Positions 1 through 7,959 of a DNA stretch of 9,344 nucleotides are shown one piece after another. The notes under the pieces were generated by a model, which was not told the origin of the DNA, searched no databases, and saw nothing but the letters and a program-made list of their open reading frames with translations. The translations under genes were made by a program, and so were the position numbers. Position 1 is the first letter of the stretch, and every line of letters starts with the position of its first letter. This DNA is from JAQUVS01 sp964389735 (GTDB taxonomy: Bacteria; Bacillota_I; Bacilli_A; RF39; UBA660). The stretch is from NCBI GenBank assembly GCA_964389735.1, contig CAYMEJ010000033.1, positions 1 to 9,344 of the forward strand. The letters are read 5' to 3'.

Positions 1-1056
1 TGGAAGCATTTTTAAAATATTTTCTAATGGTCCAAGTTTCTTTATTTGTTTCATATTCTTTAAGAAATCTTCTAAATCAAATTTACCTGACTTCATTTTT
101 TTTGCAGTGTTCATTGCTTCTTTTTCATCTATTACATCTTGTGCTTTTTCTACTAGAGATACAATGTCACCCATTCCTAATATTCTTCCTGCCATTCTTT
201 CTGGATCAAAAGCTTCAATACCATCTAGTTTTTCACTTACACCCATGAATTTAATAGGAATATTAGTTAAATGTCTTACTGAAAGTGCTACACCACCTCT
301 TGTATCACCATCTAATTTAGTTAGAATTACACCAGTTAATTTTAATTTTTCATTAAAACCTTCTATTACATTTATTGCATCTTGACCCATCATAGAATCT
401 ATTACTAATAATTCTTCATTAGGATGGAATCTTTGTTCAATTGATTTTAATTCATTCATTAATTCTTCATCTATATGAAGACGTCCTGCTGTATCTATTA
501 ATACATAGTCAAATTTATTTTCTTTAGCATATTTTAAGGCATTTTCTACTATTACTAGCGGATCTTTTTTACCTTCTTCATATACTTCTATATTTAATTG
601 TTTTCCTATTGATTTTAATTGTTCTATAGCAGCAGGTCTATAAATATCACACGCTACTAAAAGTGGTTTCTTTGAATGTTTTTTTCTTAATAGGTTTGAT
701 AGCTTACCAATAGTAGTTGTTTTACCACTACCTTGTAACCCTACTAACATTAGTATTGCAGGATTTCCTATTAAGTTAATTGGTTTACTTTCTCCACCTA
801 ATAATTCAGTTAATTCATCTTTTACAATTTTAACAAATAGTTCACCTGGTTTAATACTTTTTGCTACTTCTTCTCCAAGTGCTTTTTCTTTTACATTATT
901 GGTAAATTCTTTTACTACTTTATAGTTAACATCAGCTTCTAAGAGTGCTAATCTAATTTCTCTCATCATTTCACTGATATTTTCTTCATTTATTTTTCCA
1001 TAACCTTTAATTTTACCTATGGCATTTTGTAGTCTATCTCCTAGTGTTTCAAACAT
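1..1056 (-). CDS. ffh: Signal recognition particle protein Ffh (SRP54), 3' end cut by window edge
   Basis: Ffh is the GTPase of the signal recognition particle. It binds 4.5S/6S RNA and signal peptides of nascent membrane and secreted proteins, and docks with FtsY. The visible 352 residues start MFETLGDRL and contain the N helical bundle (about 1-90) and the G domain: GLQGSGKT (106-113), DIYRPAA (137-143), DTAGR (188-192), TKLDG (246-250) and GVSEKLDG (272-279). The linker into the M domain ends with KKLGPLENILKMLP at the window edge. About 100 C-terminal residues, the methionine-rich signal-peptide and RNA-binding M domain, lie outside if the protein has the usual length of about 450. The start is supported by an AGGGAGG ribosome binding site 7 nt upstream (1064-1070). 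It is the last visible gene of the ftsY-ylxM-HerA-HerA-ffh operon, 18 bp after the preceding stop. The truncation comes only from the window boundary. Confidence 0.97.
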   Translation of the reverse strand, partial: MFETLGDRLQNAIGKIKGYGKINEENISEMMREIRLALLEADVNYKVVKEFTNNVKEKALGEEVAKSIKPGELFVKIVKDELTELLGGESKPINLIGNPAILMLVGLQGSGKTTTIGKLSNLLRKKHSKKPLLVACDIYRPAAIEQLKSIGKQLNIEVYEEGKKDPLVIVENALKYAKENKFDYVLIDTAGRLHIDEELMNELKSIEQRFHPNEELLVIDSMMGQDAINVIEGFNEKLKLTGVILTKLDGDTRGGVALSVRHLTNIPIKFMGVSEKLDGIEAFDPERMAGRILGMGDIVSLVEKAQDVIDEKEAMNTAKKMKSGKFDLEDFLKNMKQIKKLGPLENILKMLP

Positions 1057-1074
1057 TTTAAAACCTCCCTGTTA

Positions 1075-2832
1075 TTAGTTGTTATTTGTCCATTTATTTA
1101 CTACATTACAGTTACTACTTTGTGGCATTGGATTAGGCATATCAACGCTTATTATCATTGGTATTTTAAATGCTGCTCCAAATGCTAGGCAGTTACCTAC
1201 TTGTAATGATTTTTGTTTTTCTATTGTTTCTTCTGTAATATTAGGAACCATTTTAGTAATATAATCTATATCTCTTGGATGGCTCATTTTAAATATTATG
1301 AAGTTAGAACATTGTGATATAACTGTTTCTGATAAATCTACTGGTCTTTGTGATATCAGATTTAATATTATACCATACTTTCTTCCTTCTTTGGCAACTC
1401 TATCAAAAATATTGTATCCAAATAGGAATTCATCTTCATCTTTTTGAACATATCTATGGGCTTCTTCTAAGAATAAATTGAATGGAACACTTCCTCTTTC
1501 AATTTTCTTAGTAAAATCAAAAAGCATTCTTGTTAATATTTTTACTATAGCTTTTGCAAATGTATCATCTACATCTTCTAAGTTAATATTAAGTATTTGA
1601 TTTTTATGTCCTTCATTCATGATTAAACTTGATAAGTATTGATCTAGTTTAACGAATTCTTTATGTTTAAAGAATTTAGCATTGTTTCCAATTACTAATT
1701 CATGTAATTTTACTTTTAATGTTATTGCATCTGCATATACATTTTCATTTCTTAACCAACCTTCTGATATAAGTGCGAAGTTAAGAGCTTTTTCTAGGTC
1801 TTCTAAAGTAAAATAGTGAACCTTTTCTGGTTCATATTTATTTAATTCTGGTTTAATGAATTTATTAACATATTCTGTTAATAAAACTCTTTCTGAGAAT
1901 TGATCTGTTGAATCTATTAAGAAACATTCTTGTAATTTTCTTGTGTATCCGATACCTTTAACATTTGTTAATAGGTTAAATTCTTCAGTTGGACAAGAGT
2001 TAAATATAGTAAATATTTCATCTCTTTTACTAGCTGATCCTTGATTTGAATACATTACAGTCATAATAGCATTTGCTATTAAATGGTTCTTATAATCTCT
2101 TGATATTTCATCTGATTGAGAGAATATATGAGCAAGTTTTAACATCTTTTCTATAATAGAAATTTGTGTATGTGTTTTTGCTCCTAATAAAAGTGCAATG
2201 TCATCTACATTTAATAACCATACAGGTATTTGTAATATTTCTCCTTCATAAGGACTATATTCATTAGTTGTAATAAAACGATAATTATAATTAGGGTTTA
2301 TTTCATTTATTCTTTTGAATGCTGTATAGTATTCACCTGAAGAATCAAATACTATGAAGTTTGATCTATATGGAATAAAATTAGGTATATAGAATACATT
2401 TTGTAGAAATCTTGCTACTCCACATGATTTACCACTACCAGTATTACCAAATATACATAGATGGTTACTAAATAAATCATTCATTTCCGCATATACTTTT
2501 TTATTGCTATAGAATGGACTAGTTCCCATATTTATACATCCATATTTATTTTGTCCTACTATCATATATAATTCTTCATCTACTAATTGTCTTATTGTTG
2601 AAGTTAAACTTGGTTTTCTAAGAACACCACCAATAAATTTATTACCTACTATTTCTCCTAGTAATCTAACTTTAACTTCATCTTTTCCACAATCTTTTAT
2701 TTCCCCTAATAATTTCTTTGTTTCATCTTCAATTACTAATGGCATACTCATAATGTCAGTTGATATATCTATATCTTCTTTCATTTTAATGTGTATTTCT
2801 TTTTCCCCTATATATGTTATCTTATCAAACAT
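1075..2832 (-). CDS. HerA/FtsK-type hexameric ATPase, paralog 1 (DUF87-like), in SRP operon
   Basis: This 585-residue P-loop ATPase belongs to the HerA branch of the HerA/FtsK superfamily, whose members form hexameric rings that usually pump DNA. The N-terminal 115 or so residues are beta-rich with a LLGEI...GGVLRKP segment, compatible with a HAS-barrel. The ATPase core has Walker A GNTGSGKS (129-136), FDSSGEY (162-168), Walker B FNLFLEEAH with acidic E456/E457, the HerA signature KEGRKYG (481-487, candidate arginine finger) and SQRP (494-497). No signal peptide or membrane segment is seen, so it should be cytosolic. It lies 30 bp downstream of its paralog and 18 bp upstream of ffh. The start MFDKIT is supported by an AAGAAGGTG ribosome binding site and by alignment with the paralog's MFEKIT start. 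The family call is firm. The substrate is unknown, and no NurA or other nuclease partner is nearby. Confidence 0.9.
   Translation of the reverse strand: MFDKITYIGEKEIHIKMKEDIDISTDIMSMPLVIEDETKKLLGEIKDCGKDEVKVRLLGEIVGNKFIGGVLRKPSLTSTIRQLVDEELYMIVGQNKYGCINMGTSPFYSNKKVYAEMNDLFSNHLCIFGNTGSGKSCGVARFLQNVFYIPNFIPYRSNFIVFDSSGEYYTAFKRINEINPNYNYRFITTNEYSPYEGEILQIPVWLLNVDDIALLLGAKTHTQISIIEKMLKLAHIFSQSDEISRDYKNHLIANAIMTVMYSNQGSASKRDEIFTIFNSCPTEEFNLLTNVKGIGYTRKLQECFLIDSTDQFSERVLLTEYVNKFIKPELNKYEPEKVHYFTLEDLEKALNFALISEGWLRNENVYADAITLKVKLHELVIGNNAKFFKHKEFVKLDQYLSSLIMNEGHKNQILNINLEDVDDTFAKAIVKILTRMLFDFTKKIERGSVPFNLFLEEAHRYVQKDEDEFLFGYNIFDRVAKEGRKYGIILNLISQRPVDLSETVISQCSNFIIFKMSHPRDIDYITKMVPNITEETIEKQKSLQVGNCLAFGAAFKIPMIISVDMPNPMPQSSNCNVVNKWTNNN
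2413..2454. repeat. 42-bp direct repeat, copy in HerA-like paralog 1 (Walker A)
   Basis: These 42 bases are identical to 4207-4248 in the other ATPase gene, same orientation. They cover codons for the Walker A region (IFGNTGSGKSCGVA), with every synonymous position matching. The two genes differ much more elsewhere, so the block marks either recent gene conversion or strong constraint on a shared nucleotide tract. Confidence 0.85.
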
Positions 2833-2862
2833 ATTTGCACCTTCTTTTTATTCTTTTATTAA

Positions 2863-4626
2863 TTATTCTCTTGCTATCCATCTATTATAAACATCGGCAT
2901 TACTACTTGATGGCATTGGATCTGGTAAATCCATCTTTATAATTGTAGGAACTCTGAATGCTTTACCGAATGCAACACAGTTACCTATTTGTAATACTTT
3001 TTGTTTATCTACTATTTCTGAATTGATATTTGGAACCATTTTTTTGATGTATTCTACATCTCTTGGATGGTTCATTTTAAATATTAGGAAGTTTGAACAT
3101 TGTGATATAACTGTTTCACTTATTTCTACTGGTCTTTGTGATACTAAAGTCATTATTACACCGTATTTTCTTCCTTCTTTTGATATTCTATCAAATATAT
3201 TATATCCAAGTAATTTAGTATCAATATCATCTTGTATATATCTATGTGCTTCTTCTATTATTATGTTGAATGGTATTGAGCCTCTATTTTCTAGTTGTTT
3301 TGCAAATTCAAAAGTAATACGACAGAATATTTTTGCCAATACTTTTGAAAATGAATCATCTACATCTTCTAAGTTAAAGTTAATAATTTGGAATTTAGTT
3401 CCATCATCATCAAATAACATATCATGTAGATATTGTCTTTTATCTATAAATCCATCTAGTTTAAAGAATCTTGAATATCCTCCTATAACTAGATTATGTA
3501 ATTTTACTTTTAATGTTATTGCATCTGCAAAAGTTGTTTCATTTTTTAACCATCCTTCACTTATTAAAGTAAAGTTAAGGGCATCTTCTAAATCTTCTAA
3601 TGTAAAATAATGTACTCCTTTTGGATCATATTCTTCAAATTCTTCTTTAATAAACTCTGAAATATATCTTGTTATTAAAACACTTTCTGAAAATAATCCA
3701 TTTGAATCAATTGTAAAACATTCTCTGAATTTTCTACAGAATCCAACACCATTTATTTCAGCTTCTAGATTAAAATTATATGTATGACATGATGCAATGA
3801 TTGAGAATATATCATTTCTTTTACTTTCTGAAGTTTCATTTGAATATAATACACTCATAATAGCTCTTGCTATTAAGTGGTCTTTAAATTCTTCTACTCT
3901 TATATCAGGAGAATTAAATATATTAACTAATTGAATCATTCTTTCAATAATAGGTATTTGGGAATGTTTTTCTGCTCCTAATAGAAGTGCTATATCATCA
4001 ATATTTAATAACCATAGAGGTATTTTTAATTTTTCTACATCTGTTGTTATCTCACTACTTGTTGAATATAAATTATAATGATAATTAGGATTAATATCTC
4101 CTATTTTATCAAATGCATTTTGGTATTCACCAGTTGAGTCAAATATAATAAAGTTTGCATTATATGGTAAGAATTCTGCTGTTTTAAATACGTTTTGTAG
4201 TAGTTCTGCTACTCCACATGATTTACCACTACCAGTATTACCAAATATTGCAGTATGGTTACTAAAGAAATCATTAACTCTAACTCTTATTGGATAATTA
4301 TTATATAGTGGACTATGACCTAATAATATAGAATCTTTACTATCTTCTGTTACTAGTATTCCAAATTCTTCACTTGTAATAATTCTTACTTTTGCTGTTA
4401 ACATTGGTTTTCTTATAACACCACCAACGAATTTAGAATTTTCTATTTCTCCTAAAAATCTAGTAGTAATTTCTTCTTCACTTATGTCTTCTATTTCTGC
4501 TATTACTTTTTTTTCTTCATCTTCAAATAATACATGCAAGTTCATCAAATCTTGATTAACATTTGCTCCTGGTAGTATTTTTACTTTTGCACCTGTATCA
4601 CTTATGAAAGTTATTTTTTCAAACAT
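2863..4626 (-). CDS. HerA/FtsK-type hexameric ATPase, paralog 2 (DUF87-like), in SRP operon
   Basis: This 587-residue paralog of the next gene downstream is colinear with it over the full length, with only two single-residue length differences (near 410 and 447). Motifs: Walker A GNTGSGKS (129-136), FDSTGEY (162-168), Walker B FNIIIEEAH (EEAH at 458-461), KEGRKYG (483-489) and SQRP (496-499). All catalytic motifs are intact in both copies, so neither looks like a dead subunit. By eye about 38 of the first 100 residues match the paralog, while the central and C-terminal regions match far better. An AGAGGTGAG ribosome binding site precedes MFEKIT, and the ylxM stop lies 17 bp upstream, so the pair is probably co-transcribed with ftsY and ylxM. 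The two proteins could form homo- or hetero-hexamers (inference). No membrane segment is seen. The substrate, DNA or otherwise, cannot be told from sequence. Confidence 0.9.
   Translation of the reverse strand: MFEKITFISDTGAKVKILPGANVNQDLMNLHVLFEDEEKKVIAEIEDISEEEITTRFLGEIENSKFVGGVIRKPMLTAKVRIITSEEFGILVTEDSKDSILLGHSPLYNNYPIRVRVNDFFSNHTAIFGNTGSGKSCGVAELLQNVFKTAEFLPYNANFIIFDSTGEYQNAFDKIGDINPNYHYNLYSTSSEITTDVEKLKIPLWLLNIDDIALLLGAEKHSQIPIIERMIQLVNIFNSPDIRVEEFKDHLIARAIMSVLYSNETSESKRNDIFSIIASCHTYNFNLEAEINGVGFCRKFRECFTIDSNGLFSESVLITRYISEFIKEEFEEYDPKGVHYFTLEDLEDALNFTLISEGWLKNETTFADAITLKVKLHNLVIGGYSRFFKLDGFIDKRQYLHDMLFDDDGTKFQIINFNLEDVDDSFSKVLAKIFCRITFEFAKQLENRGSIPFNIIIEEAHRYIQDDIDTKLLGYNIFDRISKEGRKYGVIMTLVSQRPVEISETVISQCSNFLIFKMNHPRDVEYIKKMVPNINSEIVDKQKVLQIGNCVAFGKAFRVPTIIKMDLPDPMPSSSNADVYNRWIARE
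4207..4248. repeat. 42-bp direct repeat, copy in HerA-like paralog 2 (Walker A)
   Basis: This is the partner of the block at 2413-2454, identical over 42 bases, about 1.8 kb away in the same orientation. A second identical stretch of 34 bases is shared at 1702-1735 and 3496-3529, encoding ADAITLKVKLH. Direct repeats of this size in tandem genes could also support deletion to a single chimeric ATPase gene by recombination. Confidence 0.85.
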
Positions 4627-4643
4627 TATCTCACCTCTTTATT

Positions 4644-4934
4644 CTATAATAGTTCTTCTATTTGTTCTTTTGTTTTTGGATCTATATCTTTTATTAAATC
4701 TCTTATTTTATTTGATTTTTCATATAGTTTTAATATTTCTTCATATTCAATTAGTCTTTCTTCTACTATTTTTACTTGTCCATGCACTGCATTTCTACTT
4801 ACATTATTATTTTCTGCTATTTCTCCAAGTGATAAATCTTCAAAATAATATTCTTCAAAATACTGTTGTTGTTTATCAGTAAATAAGTCTTTATAGAAAT
4901 CATATAAATCATTTAAATATATTTTCTTATCCAT
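4644..4934 (-). CDS. ylxM: YlxM-like helix-turn-helix SRP-associated protein
   Basis: This 96-residue acidic helical protein matches the YlxM/p13 family, small proteins with a sigma-70 region-4-like HTH that are encoded with ffh and ftsY in Gram-positive bacteria and influence SRP GTPase activity in streptococci. The visible HTH is SLGEIAENNNVSRNAVHGQV (about 35-54). The rest is charged helix (for example VEERLIEYEEILKLYEKS), and the length is typical of the family. The start MDKKIYLNDLYDFYKDL is preceded by a TAGGTGA ribosome binding site that overlaps the end of ftsY; the gap to the ftsY stop is 8 bp. In the usual arrangement ffh follows directly, but here two ATPase genes of about 1.76 kb each lie between ylxM and ffh. 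Identification rests on the HTH, size and context. Confidence 0.9.
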   Translation of the reverse strand: MDKKIYLNDLYDFYKDLFTDKQQQYFEEYYFEDLSLGEIAENNNVSRNAVHGQVKIVEERLIEYEEILKLYEKSNKIRDLIKDIDPKTKEQIEELL

Positions 4935-4942
4935 ATTTTCAC

Positions 4943-6109
4943 CTACATCATATCTTTAAATAGACCATATATATATTTTTCAATATCGAATACTTGTAAA
5001 TCTTCTTTTGTTTCACCTAATCCAATATATTTTACTGGTAATTTTGTTTCTTCTTTTATTGCCAGTACTATTCCACCTTTTGCGGTACCATCTAGTTTAG
5101 TAAGTACTATTCCTGTTATATTAGTTATTTCTTTAAAACTTTTTGCTTGGCTGATACCATTTTGTCCAGTTGTTGCATCAATAATTAATAATGTTTCATG
5201 AGGAGCATCTGGTATAAGATTTCCTATTACTCTATTAATCTTTTCTAGTTCATTCATTAGATTAACTTTATTTTGAAGTCTTCCTGCTGTATCTATAAGT
5301 ACTACATCAAAGTCTTCTTTTGTTGCTTTTTCTAATCCATCATATATTACAGCTGAAGGATCTGCACCTTCTTCTTTACCGACAAAGGATACTCCTACTT
5401 TTGTACTCCATTCTTCTAATTGTTTAGTAGCACCAGCTCTAAAAGTATCTCCTGCTACTAATAATACTTTTTTACCTTGTTCTTTTAATTTCCATGCAAG
5501 TTTTCCAATTGTTGTTGTTTTACCTACTCCATTTACTCCTACAAATAGTAGAACAGTAGGACCTTCTTTAGCAAAGTTTATTTTATTTACTAATACCTCA
5601 TCATTTACATATATAATGAATAATTCATCTACTATTACTTCTTTTAAATATTCTGGATCAGTTATATCTTCTTTTTTTACTCTGTTTTTTAATCTATCTA
5701 TGAAATTCATAACTGTATTAACACCGATATCAGCCATAATAAGTATTTCTTCTAATTCATCAAAATACTCTTCATCTATCTTATTATATCTATTAGTTAG
5801 ACTAATTAACTTTGATACAAATCCTTCTCTACTTTTTGTAAGACCTTTTTCATATACTTTTACATCTTCTTTTACTTGTTCCTTTTTTTCTTTTTGTTTT
5901 TCTTCTTCATGTTTTACTTCTGCTATGATAGGTTCATTATTTTTATATTCTTCAACAATTTTTTCTACATCTATTTCTGGTTCTTTTACTGGAGATTCTA
6001 ATTTAACTGCTAAATTATCTTCTTTAAATGTATCTTGAACTTGTTCTACTTCTTCTTTTGTTTGTTCTTCTTTTTTGAACATTGTTTTTATTTTATTAAA
6101 TAAGCCCAT
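4943..6109 (-). CDS. ftsY: Signal recognition particle receptor FtsY
   Basis: FtsY is the membrane-associated GTPase receptor that accepts SRP-ribosome complexes and hands them to the Sec translocon. The 388-residue protein opens with MGLFNKIKTMF, a probable amphipathic membrane-binding helix. A highly charged Glu/Lys-rich region follows (about 14-95; reduced A domain), then the N domain (about 95-180) and the G domain: GVNGVGKT (191-198), DTFRAGA (221-227), DTAGR (273-277), TKLDG (337-341) and GLGE (363-366). These match FtsY rather than Ffh: DTFRAGA replaces DIYRPAA and there is no M domain. The start is fixed by AGGAGG with a 6-nt spacer (about 6116-6121). It is the first gene of the operon, with a candidate extended -10 promoter just upstream and transcribed away from rnjA. 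Confidence 0.97.
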   Translation of the reverse strand: MGLFNKIKTMFKKEEQTKEEVEQVQDTFKEDNLAVKLESPVKEPEIDVEKIVEEYKNNEPIIAEVKHEEEKQKEKKEQVKEDVKVYEKGLTKSREGFVSKLISLTNRYNKIDEEYFDELEEILIMADIGVNTVMNFIDRLKNRVKKEDITDPEYLKEVIVDELFIIYVNDEVLVNKINFAKEGPTVLLFVGVNGVGKTTTIGKLAWKLKEQGKKVLLVAGDTFRAGATKQLEEWSTKVGVSFVGKEEGADPSAVIYDGLEKATKEDFDVVLIDTAGRLQNKVNLMNELEKINRVIGNLIPDAPHETLLIIDATTGQNGISQAKSFKEITNITGIVLTKLDGTAKGGIVLAIKEETKLPVKYIGLGETKEDLQVFDIEKYIYGLFKDMM

Positions 6110-6152
6110 ATTAATCCTCCTGTTTCATTATCACTATTAATTATACATATTT

Positions 6153-6181
6153 ATTATATCAAATATATAAGGTCTTTTCTA
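6153..6181 (-). promoter_or_regulatory. Candidate extended -10 promoter for the ftsY operon
   Basis: On the minus strand there is a perfect TATAAT (6153-6158) preceded by TGA, giving the extended -10 form TGnTATAAT. A weak -35, TAGAAA (6176-6181, four of six matches to TTGACA), lies at 17-bp spacing. The predicted start near 6146 gives a leader of about 36 nt before ftsY, containing its AGGAGG site. A second minus-strand TATAAT at 6140-6145 lacks both a usable -35 and a correctly placed TG, so it is the poorer choice. Confidence 0.65.
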
Positions 6182-6217
6182 TTAAAATGAAAAAATATTA
6201 TTTATTTTTAATAATAA

Positions 6218-6246
6218 TGGACAAAAATGGTTTTTTCTAGTATAAT
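6218..6246 (+). promoter_or_regulatory. Sigma-A type promoter for rnjA
   Basis: TGGACA (6218-6223) and a perfect TATAAT (6241-6246) are separated by exactly 17 bp, close to the vegetative consensus. A/T tracts upstream (about 6187-6216) could act as UP elements. Transcription should start near 6252-6254, leaving a leader of about 42 nt before the rnjA ATG. That leader holds an AAAGGAG ribosome binding site at 6282-6288, 6 nt from the start codon. No riboswitch-like structure is seen in this short leader. Confidence 0.8.
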
Positions 6247-6294
6247 CTTATCGTTAGTTCTTTTTATGTATAAATTTTAAGAAAGGAGAAAGAA

Positions 6295-7959
6295 ATGCCA
6301 AAAGAAACAAAAATAGTTGTTCTTGGCGGTTTAGGTGAAGTCGGAAAAAACATGTATTGTGTAATGCATGAAGACGAAATTATTATTATTGATGCGGGAA
6401 TTAGTTTTCCAGAGGGGGAACTTTTAGGTATAGATTATGTATTACCTGATTATACTTTTTTGAAACAAAATGAAGATAAAATTAAAGCACTTGTTATAAC
6501 ACATGGTCATGAAGATCATATAGGTGCTATACCATTTTTATTACAATCAGTTAATATTCCTGCAATATATGCGCCTAAACAAGCTAAAGAACTTATTGCA
6601 CTTAAATTAGAAGATAGAAATATTAGATATGATAATTTATTTGCATATACCGATGAAACTAGACTTAAATTTGGAAAAATAGAAATTGAGTTTATTAGAA
6701 CAACCCATTCTATTCCAGATTCGCACGGAATATCTATAACTACACCAGATGGTAGAATAATTACTACAGGAGATTTTAAATTTGATTTAACACCAATCGG
6801 ACCTATGGCAGATTTACATAAAATGGCTGAAATAGGAAAAAAGGGTGTAGATTTACTAATAAGTGATTCTACTAATGCATTAAATGAAGGTTTTTCAATT
6901 AGCGAAACAAAAGTTGATAGTGCATTAAATGACATATTTGATAAATATGATAATAGAAGATTAATTATAGCAACATTTGCATCAAATATATATAGATTAA
7001 AACATATAGTTGAAACATGCTATAAACATAATAGAAAAATATGTGTATTTGGTAGAAGTATGGAAAATAACATTGAAATTTCTTTAAAATTTGGTTATAT
7101 AAATCATAAAGAAATACTAGTTACCCCTGAAGAAGCAAATACTATGAAACCTGGAGAAATAGCTATATTATGTACTGGTTCACAAGGTGAACCATTAGCT
7201 GCACTTTCTAGAATAGCAGACAGTACACATAAACAAATAAAAATAAGACCTGACGATATAGTTATATTCTCATCATCACCTATTCCTGGTAATGCATTAT
7301 CAATTGGTAGAACAATAAATAAATTATATTTACAAGGAGTAAAAGTGTTTACTAATACTTCTCTAAGCGAAATACATACATCAGGGCATGCTAATATCGA
7401 AGAATTAAAATTAATGATTAGATTATTAATGCCAAAATACCTAATGCCTTTCCATGGTGATTATAGAATGCTTAAAAATCATGCTAATGTGGGTATTGAA
7501 TGTGGAATACCGTCAGAAAATACTTTTGTATTACAAAACGGTAATACGTTAGAATTAACAAACCATATAATTACCAAGGGTGAAAATGTAATATCAAATG
7601 ATATATATGTAGATGGCAGTAGACTTGGTGAAATAAATGGAGCTGTTCTAAGAGATAGAAAAATAATGGCTAGTGATGGTATTTTAGTAGTAATAGCAAA
7701 TGTTGATATGAAAAAACGTGAACTATTAATAAAACCAAATATAACAACAAGAGGATTTATTCAAGTAAATGAAAATGAAACAGTTATAAGAAAATTAGAA
7801 GCACTAGCAGCTAATTCAATAATTGATAAATTAAAAAATAATGCATCTAATTTTATTGATATTAAAAATCAAATAACTTCAGATTTATTTTCATACGTAT
7901 ATGAATTAACTGGAAGAAAGCCAATAATTCTACCTGTAATATTAGATATAAAAAAATAA
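6295..7959 (+). CDS. rnjA: Ribonuclease J (metallo-beta-lactamase/beta-CASP family)
   Basis: RNase J is a zinc-dependent enzyme with 5'-3' exonuclease and endonuclease activity, central to mRNA decay and rRNA maturation in low-GC Gram-positive bacteria. At 554 residues it has the normal family length. It begins VVLGGLGEVGKNMY. The metal site is intact: HGHEDH (70-75), H138 in TTHSIPDS and D160 in TTGDFKFD. The beta-CASP and later motifs are CTGSQGEP (293-300), HTSGHA (361-366) and FHGDYR (386-391), followed by a C-terminal domain with the family GFIQV segment (about 488). The full set of catalytic residues favours an active J1-type enzyme over a J2-type partner, though one window cannot settle that. 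It has its own strong promoter, and its stop codon lies inside the downstream terminator stem. It contains no tryptophan. Confidence 0.96.
   Translation: MPKETKIVVLGGLGEVGKNMYCVMHEDEIIIIDAGISFPEGELLGIDYVLPDYTFLKQNEDKIKALVITHGHEDHIGAIPFLLQSVNIPAIYAPKQAKELIALKLEDRNIRYDNLFAYTDETRLKFGKIEIEFIRTTHSIPDSHGISITTPDGRIITTGDFKFDLTPIGPMADLHKMAEIGKKGVDLLISDSTNALNEGFSISETKVDSALNDIFDKYDNRRLIIATFASNIYRLKHIVETCYKHNRKICVFGRSMENNIEISLKFGYINHKEILVTPEEANTMKPGEIAILCTGSQGEPLAALSRIADSTHKQIKIRPDDIVIFSSSPIPGNALSIGRTINKLYLQGVKVFTNTSLSEIHTSGHANIEELKLMIRLLMPKYLMPFHGDYRMLKNHANVGIECGIPSENTFVLQNGNTLELTNHIITKGENVISNDIYVDGSRLGEINGAVLRDRKIMASDGILVVIANVDMKKRELLIKPNITTRGFIQVNENETVIRKLEALAANSIIDKLKNNASNFIDIKNQITSDLFSYVYELTGRKPIILPVILDIKK

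Noticed and set aside
27..385. Plus-strand open frames opposite ffh
   Set aside because: They are antisense to a clear Ffh frame, are rich in Phe/Ser/Leu as expected of the reverse of AT-rich Lys/Glu coding DNA, and show no ribosome binding site or family motif.
3023..3610. 195-residue plus-strand frame opposite HerA-like paralog 2
   Set aside because: It is a shadow of the ATPase frame, with no domain, no convincing ribosome binding site or promoter; the minus-strand frame carries all conserved motifs.
1075..4626. HerA pair as an antiphage defence island (HerA-SIR2, HerA-nuclease) or conjugation coupling protein
   Set aside because: No effector nuclease, SIR2, mobility gene, integrase or repeat boundary is present, base composition looks like the neighbours, and the genes are tightly embedded in a housekeeping operon.
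5616..6038. Plus-strand frame, Ser/Phe-rich, opposite ftsY
   Set aside because: It is the complement of the Glu/Lys-rich FtsY A domain; the low-complexity composition explains the open frame.
6196..6216. Weak hairpin in the divergent promoter region (7-bp A/T arms, 7-nt loop)
   Set aside because: All pairs are A-T, the loop is T-rich and it lies upstream of the predicted rnjA transcript start; random AT-rich DNA makes such pairs often.
6516..6935. 139-residue minus-strand frame opposite rnjA
   Set aside because: It overlaps the metal-binding region of RNase J, which is conserved on the plus strand; it has no ribosome binding site and no recognisable family.
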